DNA of 64,000 nt. Origin: Kitasatospora sp. NBC_01250 (lineage in GTDB: Bacteria; Actinomycetota; Actinomycetes; Streptomycetales; Streptomycetaceae). How positions within the stretch are numbered: position 1 is the first letter of the stretch; every line of letters begins with the position of its first letter. The translations under genes and the position numbers were made by a program. This document shows positions 15,424-24,744 of this stretch, piece after piece. The stretch spans positions 7,006,001-7,070,000 of the forward strand of contig NZ_CP108476.1 of NCBI RefSeq assembly GCF_036226465.1. The letters are read 5' to 3'. Under the pieces are notes generated by a model. It did not search any database, was not told where the DNA came from, and was given only the letters and a program-made list of their open reading frames with translations.

Positions 15424-16779
15424 TCACGCCCCGCGCAGGTCCCTGACCCGGCGGATCTTGCCGACCGAGCGCTCCAGGGTCTCCGGGTCGACGACCGCCA
15501 CCGCCACGCTCACCCCGATCCCGTCCTTGACCGCCCTGGCGATCGCCCGGGCGGCGGTCTCGCGCTGCTCGGCGCCGGTGGCGGGCGATGCCGCCTCCAC
15601 CTGGACGGTCAGCTGGTCGAGCCGTCCCTGCCGGGTCAGCCGGAGCTGGAAGTGCGGGGCCACGCCGGGGGTGCGCAGCACGATCTCCTCGATCTGGCTG
15701 GGGAAGAGGTTGACCCCGCGCAGGATGATCATGTCGTCGCAGCGGCCGGTGATCTTCTCGATCCGGCGGAAGGCGGGTCGGGCGGTGCCGGGCAGCAGGC
15801 GGGTCAGGTCGCGGGTGCGGTAGCGGATGACCGGCAGCGCCTCCTTGGTGAGCGAGGTGAGCACCAGTTCGCCGTGCTCGCCGTCCGGCAGCGCCCGGTC
15901 GGTGAGCGGGTCGACCACCTCGGGGTAGAAGTGGTCCTCCCAGACGTGCAGGCCGTCCTTGGTCTCCACGCACTCCTGGACCACCCCGGGGCCGATCACC
16001 TCGGACAGGCCGTAGATGTCCACGGCGTGGATGTCCATCCGCGCCTCGATCTCGCGGCGCATCTCCTCGGTCCACGGCTCGGCGCCGAAGATGCCCACCC
16101 GCAGCGAGGTGGCGCGCGGGTCCAGGCCCTGGCGCTCGAACTCGTCGAGCAGGGTGAGCAGATAGGAGGGGGTGACCATGATGATCTCGGGTCGGAAGTC
16201 CTGGATCAGCTGGACCTGACGGGCCGTCATGCCGCCGGAGGCGGGGATCACCGTGCAGCCGGCCCGCTCGGCGCCGTAGTGGGCGCCGAGGCCGCCGGTG
16301 AAGAGCCCGTAGCCGTAGGCGATGTGCACCTTGTGTCCGGGGCGGCCGCCGGCGGCGCGGATCGAACGGGCCATCACCCGGGCCCACATGTCCAGGTCGC
16401 GCTCGGTGTAACCGACCACCACCGGGCGTCCGGTGGTGCCGCTGGAGGCGTGCAGCCGGCGCACCTGGTCCATCGGCACCGCGAACATGCCGAAGGGGTA
16501 GGTGTCGCGCAGGTCGGCCTTGGTGGTGAACGGGAATCTGGCCAGGTCCGCCAGGCTGCGGCAGTCCTCGGGGCCGACCCCGGCCGCGTCGAACTTGCGG
16601 CGGTAGAGCTCGACATGATCGTACGCATGCCGCAAGGTGGCCTGCAGTCGGGTGAGTTGGATGGCTCGCAGCTCCTCGGGCGGCAACTTCTCGGCCTCGT
16701 CGAGCAGTTCGGCGGGCAGCGGCTCGCCCAGGCGTCGCACCGGCCCGGCCGACGCTCCGGTCGGCTCCCCGTCCGTCAC
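15424..16779 (-). CDS. paaK: Phenylacetate-CoA ligase
   Basis: A 451-residue adenylate-forming enzyme of the PaaK type. This type makes phenylacetyl-CoA from phenylacetate, ATP and CoA, the first step of aerobic phenylacetate breakdown. The short-ligase pattern is clear: LHASSGTTGRPVVVGYT (P-loop), then YGYGLFTGGLGAHYGAE, VDIYGLSEVIGPG and the C-terminal IRYRTRDLTRLL with ITGRCDDMIILRGVNLFPSQIEE. The GTG at 16779 overlaps the paaI stop (GTGA), so translation is coupled. The ring epoxidase genes paaABCDE are not in the window, so it may serve a related aryl-acid activation. Confidence 0.88.
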   Translation of the reverse strand: MTDGEPTGASAGPVRRLGEPLPAELLDEAEKLPPEELRAIQLTRLQATLRHAYDHVELYRRKFDAAGVGPEDCRSLADLARFPFTTKADLRDTYPFGMFAVPMDQVRRLHASSGTTGRPVVVGYTERDLDMWARVMARSIRAAGGRPGHKVHIAYGYGLFTGGLGAHYGAERAGCTVIPASGGMTARQVQLIQDFRPEIIMVTPSYLLTLLDEFERQGLDPRATSLRVGIFGAEPWTEEMRREIEARMDIHAVDIYGLSEVIGPGVVQECVETKDGLHVWEDHFYPEVVDPLTDRALPDGEHGELVLTSLTKEALPVIRYRTRDLTRLLPGTARPAFRRIEKITGRCDDMIILRGVNLFPSQIEEIVLRTPGVAPHFQLRLTRQGRLDQLTVQVEAASPATGAEQRETAARAIARAVKDGIGVSVAVAVVDPETLERSVGKIRRVRDLRGA

Positions 16780-17276
16780 TGCCCCGCCTCCCCGTCCTGC
16801 CCGGTCGCCGGACCGCCTGCCGGTGGGTACGGGGCCGCGGCGGGTGGGGCCGGGGTGCGCAGGTCCCGGCTGCGGCCGCGGAACTCCGCGATCACCTCGT
16901 CGCCGCGCAGCACGGTGACGTCGTAGACGCCGCTGCGCCCGTAGCGCACCCGCTCGCGCGCGGTGGCCACCAGCACGTCCCCCAGGTGGGCGGGGGCGAC
17001 GAACTCGATGTCCGCGCCGGCCGCCACGGTGACCGGCCCGTGGCTGTTGCAGGCACAGGCGAACGCGGTGTCGGCGAGCAGGAAGAGGAAGCCGCCGTGG
17101 GCGATCCGGTGCCCGTTGACCATCGCCGCGGTCACCGTCATCCGCACCACGGCCCGTCCGGTGCCGTGCTCCAGCAGCTCGATGCCGAGCCCGCGCGAGG
17201 CCTGGTCGGCGGCCAGCATCGTCTCCACCGGCCCGAGCGCCCGGTCGGGGCCCTGTGTCACGGACGTCCGTGTCAT
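16776..17276 (-). CDS. paaI: Hotdog-fold thioesterase PaaI
   Basis: A 166-residue hotdog thioesterase of the PaaI/YdiI group, thought to rescue dead-end acyl-CoA intermediates of phenylacetate metabolism. The family core is present: VNGHRIAHGGFLFLLADTAFACACNSHG contains the HGG loop and catalytic Asp, followed by GADIEFVAPAHLGDVLVATARE. An extended proline- and alanine-rich tail of about 25 residues is unusual. The ATG at 17276 is chosen since it gives the family N-terminus. It is the first gene of the paaI-paaK unit, with a perfect -35 box and an operator-like repeat upstream. Confidence 0.88.
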   Translation of the reverse strand: MTRTSVTQGPDRALGPVETMLAADQASRGLGIELLEHGTGRAVVRMTVTAAMVNGHRIAHGGFLFLLADTAFACACNSHGPVTVAAGADIEFVAPAHLGDVLVATARERVRYGRSGVYDVTVLRGDEVIAEFRGRSRDLRTPAPPAAAPYPPAGGPATGQDGEAGQ

Positions 17277-17297
17277 GCGATCCACCACCCTGGTACC

Positions 17298-17313
17298 GAC
17301 CGACCATTCGGTC
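17298..17313 (-). promoter_or_regulatory. Operator-like repeat in the paaI leader
   Basis: GACCGA-CCAT-TCGGTC is a perfect 6-bp inverted repeat between the predicted start and the paaI ATG. It resembles the TetR-type PaaR operators found in front of phenylacetate genes. No PaaR gene is adjacent. Confidence 0.6.
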
Positions 17314-17330
17314 TGTCTGCGGCACGGCCT

Positions 17331-17359
17331 AGTAATCCAGCATCCCCACGGCATGTCAA
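17331..17359 (-). promoter_or_regulatory. Promoter of paaI-paaK
   Basis: The minus strand has a perfect TTGACA (17354-17359), a 17-bp spacer and ATTACT (17331-17336), or TTACTA with 18 bp. Transcription would begin near 17323, just before the operator-like repeat. Confidence 0.65.
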
Positions 17360-17627
17360 GGGTCGCCACTCCGGCCGCACGGACGGTCGCCGCCCGGCCC
17401 CGGCCTGTGATCTGCGTCATGATCGACTCCTGCCCGGCCTGGTGCGTACAGCGAGCATCCGCACCTCGCTGCAGACCCCGCCGCCCGCGGCCGCCGCGGC
17501 CCCGCCGACCCGTCGGCCGTTGTCCGTGTCGGGCGCTAGCTTTCCCCCATCACCGCGAAACGGGTGTCCGGACCCCCGTTCAGCTGCGGGGTTTCTGACG
17601 ACGTGTCGAACACGAGGTGGGTCCGTT

Positions 17628-18494
17628 ATGGGTTGGCTGGCGGCGGGTGACGGGTATGAGGTCGCCCTGGTGGAGGGCAGGGTGACGGCGCGCTCGACGC
17701 GCGGTCGCTCTGGTGGCAGGGTGCTGAAGTCGCTGCCGAAGGCGGTCCGGGAGCACCCCGAGACGGACCGGCTGCGCCGCTTCGCGACCTGGCTGGAGCG
17801 CCACGCCGTCTCCTGCCGCGAGCAGGTGGACGCCTGGATGGTCTCCTCGCTGCCGGTGCCGACCGGGCTGCTGGCGCGGGTGTGGCCGGACGAGGCCTGG
17901 CAGGCGGCGCTGCGCGACCTCGCGGTGGTGGGGGAGGGGGCCGAGGAGGTCGGGTTCCTGCGGGACGCGACGCCCGAGGGCGAGCTGCGGCTGGTCGACC
18001 TGGACGGCGAGACGGTGCGCATCGCGCCCGCCACGGTGACGCTGCCGCACCCCGTGCTGCTGGCCGACCTGGACGAGCTGCGCGAGTTCGCCGCCGAGCT
18101 GGGGGTGGTCCAGGGGGTCGAGCAGATCCACCGGGCGACCTGGCGCAAGCCGGCCGAGCAGCCGGAGAAGGCCACCGAGGTACGGGAGTTCGCCGGTGGC
18201 CGGTTCTCCTCGCGGTTCGGCCTGGCGGCCCGCGCCACCTCGCTCGGCTACCGGGTCTCGGGCGGCTACGCGACCGGGCGGGTGCGGGATGCCGGGCAGA
18301 CGGTCGAGCCGGCGGTGTGGATCGGCGAGCCGTACTGGGACGGCGTCGCCGAGACCGGCGCGCTGAGCTGGCGGGACGCGGACGGCCGGGCGCTGACGCT
18401 GCGCGAGGTCGGCCCGGTCGCCTGGTCGGAGGGGATGCGGATGGCCGCCGCGCTGTACGCGGGCCGCACCGTCGAGGAGGTCAAGCAGGCATGA
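17628..18494 (+). CDS. DUF4132-like protein, first gene of a MoxR-VWA operon
   Basis: A 288-residue protein starting MGWLAAGDGYEVALVEG behind GAGGTGG. The middle holds helices with WLERHAVSCREQVDAWM and RVWPDEAWQAALRDLAV; the C-terminal part, from FAGGRFSSRFGLAARATSLGYRVSGGY to VGPVAWSEGMRMAAALY, resembles the DUF4132 domain of E. coli MolR/YehI. There is no signal or membrane segment. Its stop overlaps the next start as ATGA, so it is coupled to the large protein that follows. Function unknown; the assignment rests on weak similarity plus gene context. Confidence 0.6.
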   Translation: MGWLAAGDGYEVALVEGRVTARSTRGRSGGRVLKSLPKAVREHPETDRLRRFATWLERHAVSCREQVDAWMVSSLPVPTGLLARVWPDEAWQAALRDLAVVGEGAEEVGFLRDATPEGELRLVDLDGETVRIAPATVTLPHPVLLADLDELREFAAELGVVQGVEQIHRATWRKPAEQPEKATEVREFAGGRFSSRFGLAARATSLGYRVSGGYATGRVRDAGQTVEPAVWIGEPYWDGVAETGALSWRDADGRALTLREVGPVAWSEGMRMAAALYAGRTVEEVKQA

Positions 18495-21400
18495 GCACCC
18501 CCGCCGACACACCCACCACGACACCCACCACGACACCCACGAACGCCCGGGGGAACAGCACTGTGACGACGACCGAGGCGCGGGCCGCCGAACTGCTGCG
18601 GGCCGGCGCGGTCCTGCCGCCGGGCACCGAGGGCGCCGGCGAGCGCGCCGTGCCGCTGACCACCCGCGGCTACCGCCACCCCGGCCTGGACGGACGGGTC
18701 GTGGTGCGGCTGGTGCCGGCCGAACTGGGCGCGGCGGAGGACCTGGTCGCCGGGTTCCTCGGGCTGGAGCCGGACGGCGCCCCGGCCGAGGTGGGCCTCG
18801 GCCTGCGCCAGGCGCTGGGCTTCCCCGAGTGGGTGCTCGCGCACCACCCGCAGGACGGGCACCACGCGCTGGGCGTGGTCCCCGAGGTGGAGCGGCTCGC
18901 CCGGCAGGCCGCCGGCCGGCCCAAGGCCGCCCTGGACGGCTACCTGGCACTGGGCGAGCGGCTGGCCGCGGCCGTGCCGCACTTCCTGCCGACCTTCTAC
19001 GAGCAGGCGGGCCGGGTCTTCCTCGGCGCCGAGAACCCGCAGTACGCCGCCCAGTTGTTCACCCGGGCCCGCAAGGCCGAGGCCCAGCACGGCCTGCCGG
19101 TGGACGAACAGCGCCTGGACGCGGTCTTCCTGGAGTTCGCGCTGGCCGGCGCGCTGCCCGTCAAGGTGCTGTCCGGGTACGCCAAGGAGCTCGGTGCCCG
19201 GGTGCCGGCCGCCGAGGCCTTCGAGCGGTTCCGGCACCTGTGCCTGCGCCGCACCGCCGGCGGCCTGGAGCCGTCCGCGGTGATGGCCACCGACCTGCGC
19301 CGGCTGGCCCGGGCGGCCGCGCTGGACCCGGAGGCCGCCGAGGGCGCGTACCTCGCCGAACTGCTGGAGCTGCCCGCCACCCTGCGTGCCGCCACCGGCT
19401 GGTGGCAGCGCCACCGCGCGGCCCTGGTGTCCCTGGGCCGGCGCGACCCGGCCGTCCGCGGCCGGCTGCTCGACCTGATGCCGAGCGCCCACGACGACGA
19501 GTCGGGCACGCTCTGGCTGGACATCCTCGCCGAGACCGGGGCGGTGGCGGGCCTGTGCGACGGCACCCTGCCGGCCGGGCAGCGCCCGTGCGACGGCACC
19601 GCCGGATGGTTCGGCCGCTTCCTCGAACGGCACGGCAGCCGCTGGGGCGGCCGGGCCCGGATCCCTGCGCTCTATCCGCTGGTCGACCGGTTGGTCGACC
19701 AGCTGCGGGCCGAACTCGCGGCGGCGGGCACGGCCCTGCGGATCCCCGAGACCGACCTCGACCTGCTGGACCAACTGCTGGCCCTCGGCGTGCCGGTGGC
19801 CGATCCGACCGAGCGCACCAGCCTGCGGCTGGACAACTGGGCGCAGGAGGAGCACCGGCGCGACCTGCTTGCGCTGGCCGCCGACCCGCGCTTCCACGCC
19901 GCCTTCCGCAGCGGCGCCGACCGGCTCGGCAACGGCCCGGCCGGACGCCAGGCCCTGGGTCTGCTGGCCCGCTCGCCCGGTGGCCGCCCGCTGCTGGCCG
20001 CCTGGATGGCCGAGGTCGCCCGCGGCTCCACCGCGGTGGGCCTGCCCGGGCTGGCCAACGCCTTCGACCGGCTGGGCTGGCTGCCGGGCGAGGTCCTGGC
20101 GCTCGCGGAGGAGGAGGTCCGGGCGGTGGCCGGCACCGACCTGGGCGCCCTGCTGGCCGGCTGCCTGCGGGCCGGGCTGCTCGACGAACTCGGCTGGCCC
20201 GCCTGGGACCAGGCCGCCGCCGAGCTGGTCCCGCGCAAGGACATCGACGAGATCGTGGTCGCCGACGCCTGGCCGCACCTGATCGCCTCCGGCGCCTCCC
20301 AGGCCCGGGTGCTCGACGCCGAGGGCACCGTGCTCACCCACGACCTGCGGTTCCCGGCCGGCGACCCGGCCGAGCGCGGCTTCCACTACGTGGACGGCTC
20401 GCTGCTGGTCCAGTGGCGCTCGAAGGCCAACAACCGCCAGGTGCTCGGCTACTGGCACACCGCCGCCGACCAGGTGTTCACCATGCCCGAGGGCACCGGC
20501 TGCCGCGGGATGCGCACCTACTGGCTCGGCTCGCTGGACACCCACGGCCTGCCGCTGCCCGGCGGTGGCCGCACCACCGGCCACGGCGTGGTGCGGGCCG
20601 GGGACACCGCGTTGCCCGCCGAGCGCGCCGTCATCGGCGACGGACGGTCCTGCTGGGTGTGGGCCGACCCGGAGGGCACCCGGCAGTCGGCCTGGCACGA
20701 GTACGACCCGGTCACCGACACCGTCGGCCGGGCGAGCGCGCCCGCCTTCCTCGCGGACGCGCTGCGCGGGGCGCCTTCGGGGAGCGTGCTGGAGTCCGGC
20801 TGGGTCAAGCCCGCGCCCACCGGGGACGGCGGCCTGCTCGGCTGGCGGACGATCCACCTGCCGGACGGCTCGCACCGCGGCGAGGACCTGGCCGGCGGTG
20901 CCGTCACCCTGGCGCCGCACCGGGGCACGCCGCTGCGTCTGGTGCACTTCCCGGGCGCCGCACGGCCGCAGGCCGTGGTCCGCGACGGCAGCTACGGCAT
21001 CCGGCTGGTCGACGCGGACGGCGTCACCACCGCCACCGCCCGTACCGACGCCGCCCCCGGCGCCTACGCCCAGGGCACCCTGATCCTGCCCCCGCTGCGC
21101 TACTGGCACTACCTGCGCCCGCGCGACCCGCAGGGCTCGGCCGCGCTGCGCCAGGTGTCCGACGAGACGGCCGCCGCCCTGCTCGAGGCCGCCGGCGCGG
21201 CCGACCCGGAGCGCCCGGCCGAGCTGGCCGCCGAGATCCGCGCGCTGCTGCCCGAGGTCACCGACGAGGCGCTGATCGCGGGCATCGCGGGCGTGGTGCG
21301 CAGCGCGGTGGGCCCGCGGCAGCGGCTGGCCGCCGTCGCCGAGCGGCTGGAGCTGGAGCTCGCCGGCGGCGCGGCCCCGGCCGAGGAGGCGCCCGGGCCC

Positions 21401-23434
21401 GACGACGCGTCGCTCGGGCTTGCGCTCGACGGTCTCGGCGCGCTCGGCGGCTGGTACGGGGGCCAGGACTCGCGCGGCGGCGCCGAGCAGCTCTGGTTCC
21501 TCACCCGGGCGGCCCGCCCCGGGGCCCCGGCCGCGACGCCGGGCACCCTGCACCTGGACGCCCCGCAGGCGCCCTACCAGCGGCTGCTCTGGGCCGAGCT
21601 GCCCGCGCTGGCCGAGGCCGTCGCGCTGCGCGCGGTCACGGCGTCCTCCACCGCCGAGGACCGGACGGCGCTGCGCGGCTTCGTCGAGGTGCTGGCCGGC
21701 CTCGGCCTCACCAGCCCGGCGGGCGCCGCCCGCTGGCGCAGCGTCCGGCTGCGGCTGCCCGCGGCGCGGACGGCCGGCCGCGCCACCGGCGGGCGGCACG
21801 GCAACCCGGTGCGGCTGCTGCCGCTGGGCGACGGCGCCTTCCTGCTCGTCACCCAGAACAGCACCCAGGTCAACGGGGACATCGAGTGCGCCGCGCTGTT
21901 CCACGACCCGGCCGAGCGGTTCGCGGTGCCCGCCCCGTACGAACTGCTCGCCGACGCAGCGCCGGTGGCCACCGCGCCGGACGGGCGCGCCGAGGCCGTG
22001 CTCGCCGTCGCGGCCGAGCGCGGGCCGGCCCCGTGGTTCCCCGAGGCCGCCGCGCGGTTCGCCGAACTCACCGGCGTCACCGGCACGCTGGCCGCGCTGG
22101 TGGTGGCCGGCCTGCCCCGGCTGGAGGGCTGGCACCGCAACTTCCTGCCCCCCGGGACCCGCGCCCTGCTCGGGCTGAAGGTCGCGGACGCGGCCGTGGC
22201 CCGCGACGAGCTGCGCGCCCTGCCCCCGCTCACCCGCCGCCGGCTGCTCGCCGCCCTGCTGCCCGCCGACCCGGAGCAGCTGTGGACCGGCGGACCGGAC
22301 GCCGAGGCGGCTGCCCGGGTGTGGAACGAGCTGATCGGCCGCCGGGTCGCCGTCCCCGAGGCGCTGCTGGCCGAGGCCGGCCGCGCCGTGCGCACCGAAT
22401 TCTCCGCCCGCCAGGCGCTCGCCGCGGTGCTCGACCCGGCCACCACCCGGGAGTTGACCGAGGACCTGGTCTGGGCCGTCAAGGGCGACCGGGCGCACCC
22501 GACCGACCCCACCCGCACCGGGTTCACCGCGGCCACCCTGGTCGCCGTGGTCACCATGGCCGGCTGGCTGGCCCACCGGCTGCCCGCCGGCGACCCGCTG
22601 CGCAGCACGCTGCCGGCCGCGCTCGACGCCGTCCGGGCCCGACTGGCCAACCCCGACCTGCTGCTGGACCTCGGCCGGTACGTCAGCCTGTCCGGCTTCC
22701 GCAGGATCGCGGGCGCCCCGACCGAGACCGGCCAGGGCTACGAGCGCTACGGCGCGGTGCTGCTGTCCACCCACGACGACCAGCCCGCCCCCGCGATCCG
22801 CACCGCCCTGCTGGACGCGGCCGGCGAGGACCCGTACCTGCCGGTGCTGCGGGCCGACGGGGCCCAGCCCTTCCCGGCCGAGACCGCCCTCAAGGCGGTG
22901 GGCTCGGCGGACTTCGCGGCCCTGCTCGCCGACCCCGGGGACCCGGCCGCGGGCGAACGCGGCGCGGACGGCACCTGGTGGCCGCAGGACCCGTCCCGCT
23001 CGGTGCCCGACCTGGTCGCGGCCGTCACCGAACGGCACGGCCTGGGCGCGGACGCCGCCGTGCTGTACCTGATGCTGCTGGCCATGCCCGACCCCACCGA
23101 CCGCAACACCGCCCGCTGGACGGGCTGGAAGCCGGCCCGGCTGAAGGCGGCCCGGGCCGAGCTGGCCGCGAGCGACCTGGTCGTGCAGGCCACCCGGACC
23201 CGCGCCGGTCGCACGCTCTTCCTGCCCGGCGGCTGGAGCGAGCAGAGCAGCCCGCGCCTGCCGCTGGAGACCTGGAAGCTGCCGATGTTCGACAGCACCC
23301 CGTCGAGCGCCCAGGTGCCCGGCGAGCCGGCGGCGGCGCTGTACCGCCGGGCCTGGCAGCGGCTGCTCGACGGGGACCTGCCGCGCTTCGAGGAGCTGCG
23401 CACGCCCCGCGCCCGCCGCGGCCGACGGCGCTGA
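18491..23434 (+). CDS. Very large protein of unknown function in the MoxR-VWA operon
   Basis: A 1647-residue cytoplasmic protein that I do not recognise. The N-terminal 25 residues are a Thr/Pro linker. Residues about 100-600 are helical, with repeated LxxLxRLA-type segments suggesting an alpha-solenoid. The middle, around WPHLIASGASQARVLDAEG and VQWRSKANNRQVLGYWHTAADQVFTM, is beta-rich and propeller-like. The motif YWHYLRPRDPQGSAALRQV near residue 870 and later helical repeats complete the chain. It has no ATPase, nuclease or protease motif. It starts ATGA-coupled to the DUF4132-like gene and is followed after 59 bases by the MoxR ATPase, so it is a probable substrate, scaffold or target-recognition partner. 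Confidence 0.75.
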   Translation: MSTPADTPTTTPTTTPTNARGNSTVTTTEARAAELLRAGAVLPPGTEGAGERAVPLTTRGYRHPGLDGRVVVRLVPAELGAAEDLVAGFLGLEPDGAPAEVGLGLRQALGFPEWVLAHHPQDGHHALGVVPEVERLARQAAGRPKAALDGYLALGERLAAAVPHFLPTFYEQAGRVFLGAENPQYAAQLFTRARKAEAQHGLPVDEQRLDAVFLEFALAGALPVKVLSGYAKELGARVPAAEAFERFRHLCLRRTAGGLEPSAVMATDLRRLARAAALDPEAAEGAYLAELLELPATLRAATGWWQRHRAALVSLGRRDPAVRGRLLDLMPSAHDDESGTLWLDILAETGAVAGLCDGTLPAGQRPCDGTAGWFGRFLERHGSRWGGRARIPALYPLVDRLVDQLRAELAAAGTALRIPETDLDLLDQLLALGVPVADPTERTSLRLDNWAQEEHRRDLLALAADPRFHAAFRSGADRLGNGPAGRQALGLLARSPGGRPLLAAWMAEVARGSTAVGLPGLANAFDRLGWLPGEVLALAEEEVRAVAGTDLGALLAGCLRAGLLDELGWPAWDQAAAELVPRKDIDEIVVADAWPHLIASGASQARVLDAEGTVLTHDLRFPAGDPAERGFHYVDGSLLVQWRSKANNRQVLGYWHTAADQVFTMPEGTGCRGMRTYWLGSLDTHGLPLPGGGRTTGHGVVRAGDTALPAERAVIGDGRSCWVWADPEGTRQSAWHEYDPVTDTVGRASAPAFLADALRGAPSGSVLESGWVKPAPTGDGGLLGWRTIHLPDGSHRGEDLAGGAVTLAPHRGTPLRLVHFPGAARPQAVVRDGSYGIRLVDADGVTTATARTDAAPGAYAQGTLILPPLRYWHYLRPRDPQGSAALRQVSDETAAALLEAAGAADPERPAELAAEIRALLPEVTDEALIAGIAGVVRSAVGPRQRLAAVAERLELELAGGAAPAEEAPGPDDASLGLALDGLGALGGWYGGQDSRGGAEQLWFLTRAARPGAPAATPGTLHLDAPQAPYQRLLWAELPALAEAVALRAVTASSTAEDRTALRGFVEVLAGLGLTSPAGAARWRSVRLRLPAARTAGRATGGRHGNPVRLLPLGDGAFLLVTQNSTQVNGDIECAALFHDPAERFAVPAPYELLADAAPVATAPDGRAEAVLAVAAERGPAPWFPEAAARFAELTGVTGTLAALVVAGLPRLEGWHRNFLPPGTRALLGLKVADAAVARDELRALPPLTRRRLLAALLPADPEQLWTGGPDAEAAARVWNELIGRRVAVPEALLAEAGRAVRTEFSARQALAAVLDPATTRELTEDLVWAVKGDRAHPTDPTRTGFTAATLVAVVTMAGWLAHRLPAGDPLRSTLPAALDAVRARLANPDLLLDLGRYVSLSGFRRIAGAPTETGQGYERYGAVLLSTHDDQPAPAIRTALLDAAGEDPYLPVLRADGAQPFPAETALKAVGSADFAALLADPGDPAAGERGADGTWWPQDPSRSVPDLVAAVTERHGLGADAAVLYLMLLAMPDPTDRNTARWTGWKPARLKAARAELAASDLVVQATRTRAGRTLFLPGGWSEQSSPRLPLETWKLPMFDSTPSSAQVPGEPAAALYRRAWQRLLDGDLPRFEELRTPRARRGRRR

Positions 23435-23493
23435 CCGCCCGGCTCCCGCCACGACCTGCCAACCCTGCGACCCGAGGACCGAGGACCACACCC

Positions 23494-24744
23494 ATGCCCC
23501 CGACCGCCACCCCCGCCACGACCGACCCCGCGGCCGTCCCGACCACCGATCCCGCCACCGACCCCGCGGCCGTCCCGACGACCGCTCCCGGCACCGAGGC
23601 GGCGCCGGCCCGCCAGGTCCTGCCCGCCGAGGAGCGCCACGCCGCCGAACTCGCCTTCCTCGCCGCCCACGACGAGGGCCCGCGCCCGCCCGGCTGGGCC
23701 CTGACCCCGAGCGCGGTGGTGACCTTCGTCTGCGGCAGCGAGGGCCGGGCGCTCACCCTGGCGCCCAAGCGCCGCAAGGACGGTGCGCTGCCCGCGAAGC
23801 TGGTGGTCGCCCCGAAGTTCATCGGCGAGCGGGCCCTGGTGGAGCGGTGCGTGGTCACCCTGGCCGGTGAGCGCGGGCTGCTGCTGGTCGGCGAGCCCGG
23901 CACCGCCAAGTCGATGCTCTCCGAGCTGCTGTCGGCCGCCGTCAGCGGCAGCAGCGAACTGACCGTCCAGGGCACCGCCGGCACCACCGAGGACGCCTTC
24001 CGCTACGGCTGGAACTACGCGCTGCTGCTCGCCCAGGGCCCCACCCCGCAGGCCCTGGTCGCCTCGCCGGTGCTGACCGCGATGCGCACCGGAAAGGTCG
24101 CCCGGATCGAGGAGGTCACCCGCTGCCTGCCCGAGGTGCAGGACGCGCTGGTGTCGATCCTCTCCGACCGCCGGGTGAGCGTCCCGGAGCTGGCCGGCAC
24201 CCCGCACGCCACGGTCGCCGCCGCCCCCGGCTTCACCGTGATCGCCACCGCGAACCTGCGCGACCGCGGCGTCTCGGAGATGTCCGCCGCGCTCAAGCGG
24301 CGCTTCAACTTCGAGACGGTGCACCCGATTGCCGACCCGGCCCGGGAGACCGAGCTGGTCCGCACCCAGGCCACCGCCGCCGTGCGGCGGGCCGGCGCGG
24401 CCTTCGGCGTGGACGACGCCGTGCTCGACGTCCTGGTCACCGTCTTCCGCGACCTGCGCACCGGCCGCTCCGCCGAGGGCTGGGACGTCGAGCGCCCCAG
24501 CACCGTGCTCTCCACCGCCGAGGCCGTGCAGGTCGCCGCCTCCCTCGGCCTGGCCCGCGCCTACCTCCCCGCCGGCGACGTCCTCGACCTCGTCCCCGGC
24601 CACCTGCTGGGCGCCGTCCGCAAGGACGACCCGGCCGACCACACCCGCCTCCTCGGCTACTGGGACGGCCCGGTCCGCCGCCGCGCCGAGGACGGCTCCG
24701 CCCTCTGGCGCCGCCTGTGGGACCTCCGGGAGAACCTGCGGTGA
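23494..24744 (+). CDS. MoxR-type AAA+ ATPase
   Basis: A 416-residue AAA+ ATPase of the MoxR group, closest in context to E. coli YehL. A low-complexity T/D/A/P stretch (about 35 residues) precedes the core. Walker A GEPGTAKS is at about 133-140, Walker B is in VARIEEVTRCLPEVQDAL, sensor 1 is ATANLRDRG, and the arginine-finger region is SAALKRRFNFE. MoxR ATPases act with VWA proteins as chaperones that load metals or remodel partners. Here the VWA partner is the next gene, joined by a GTGA overlap, which supports a physical pair. Start at ATG 23494 behind GAGGACC. Confidence 0.9.
   Translation: MPPTATPATTDPAAVPTTDPATDPAAVPTTAPGTEAAPARQVLPAEERHAAELAFLAAHDEGPRPPGWALTPSAVVTFVCGSEGRALTLAPKRRKDGALPAKLVVAPKFIGERALVERCVVTLAGERGLLLVGEPGTAKSMLSELLSAAVSGSSELTVQGTAGTTEDAFRYGWNYALLLAQGPTPQALVASPVLTAMRTGKVARIEEVTRCLPEVQDALVSILSDRRVSVPELAGTPHATVAAAPGFTVIATANLRDRGVSEMSAALKRRFNFETVHPIADPARETELVRTQATAAVRRAGAAFGVDDAVLDVLVTVFRDLRTGRSAEGWDVERPSTVLSTAEAVQVAASLGLARAYLPAGDVLDLVPGHLLGAVRKDDPADHTRLLGYWDGPVRRRAEDGSALWRRLWDLRENLR

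Noticed and set aside
18266..23491. A very long open frame on the minus strand opposite the 1647-residue gene
   Set aside because: It is the mirror frame produced by GC-rich third positions of the plus-strand gene. Its product is low-complexity Gly/Arg/Gln-rich with no domain, and the plus strand has ATGA coupling and sensible motifs.
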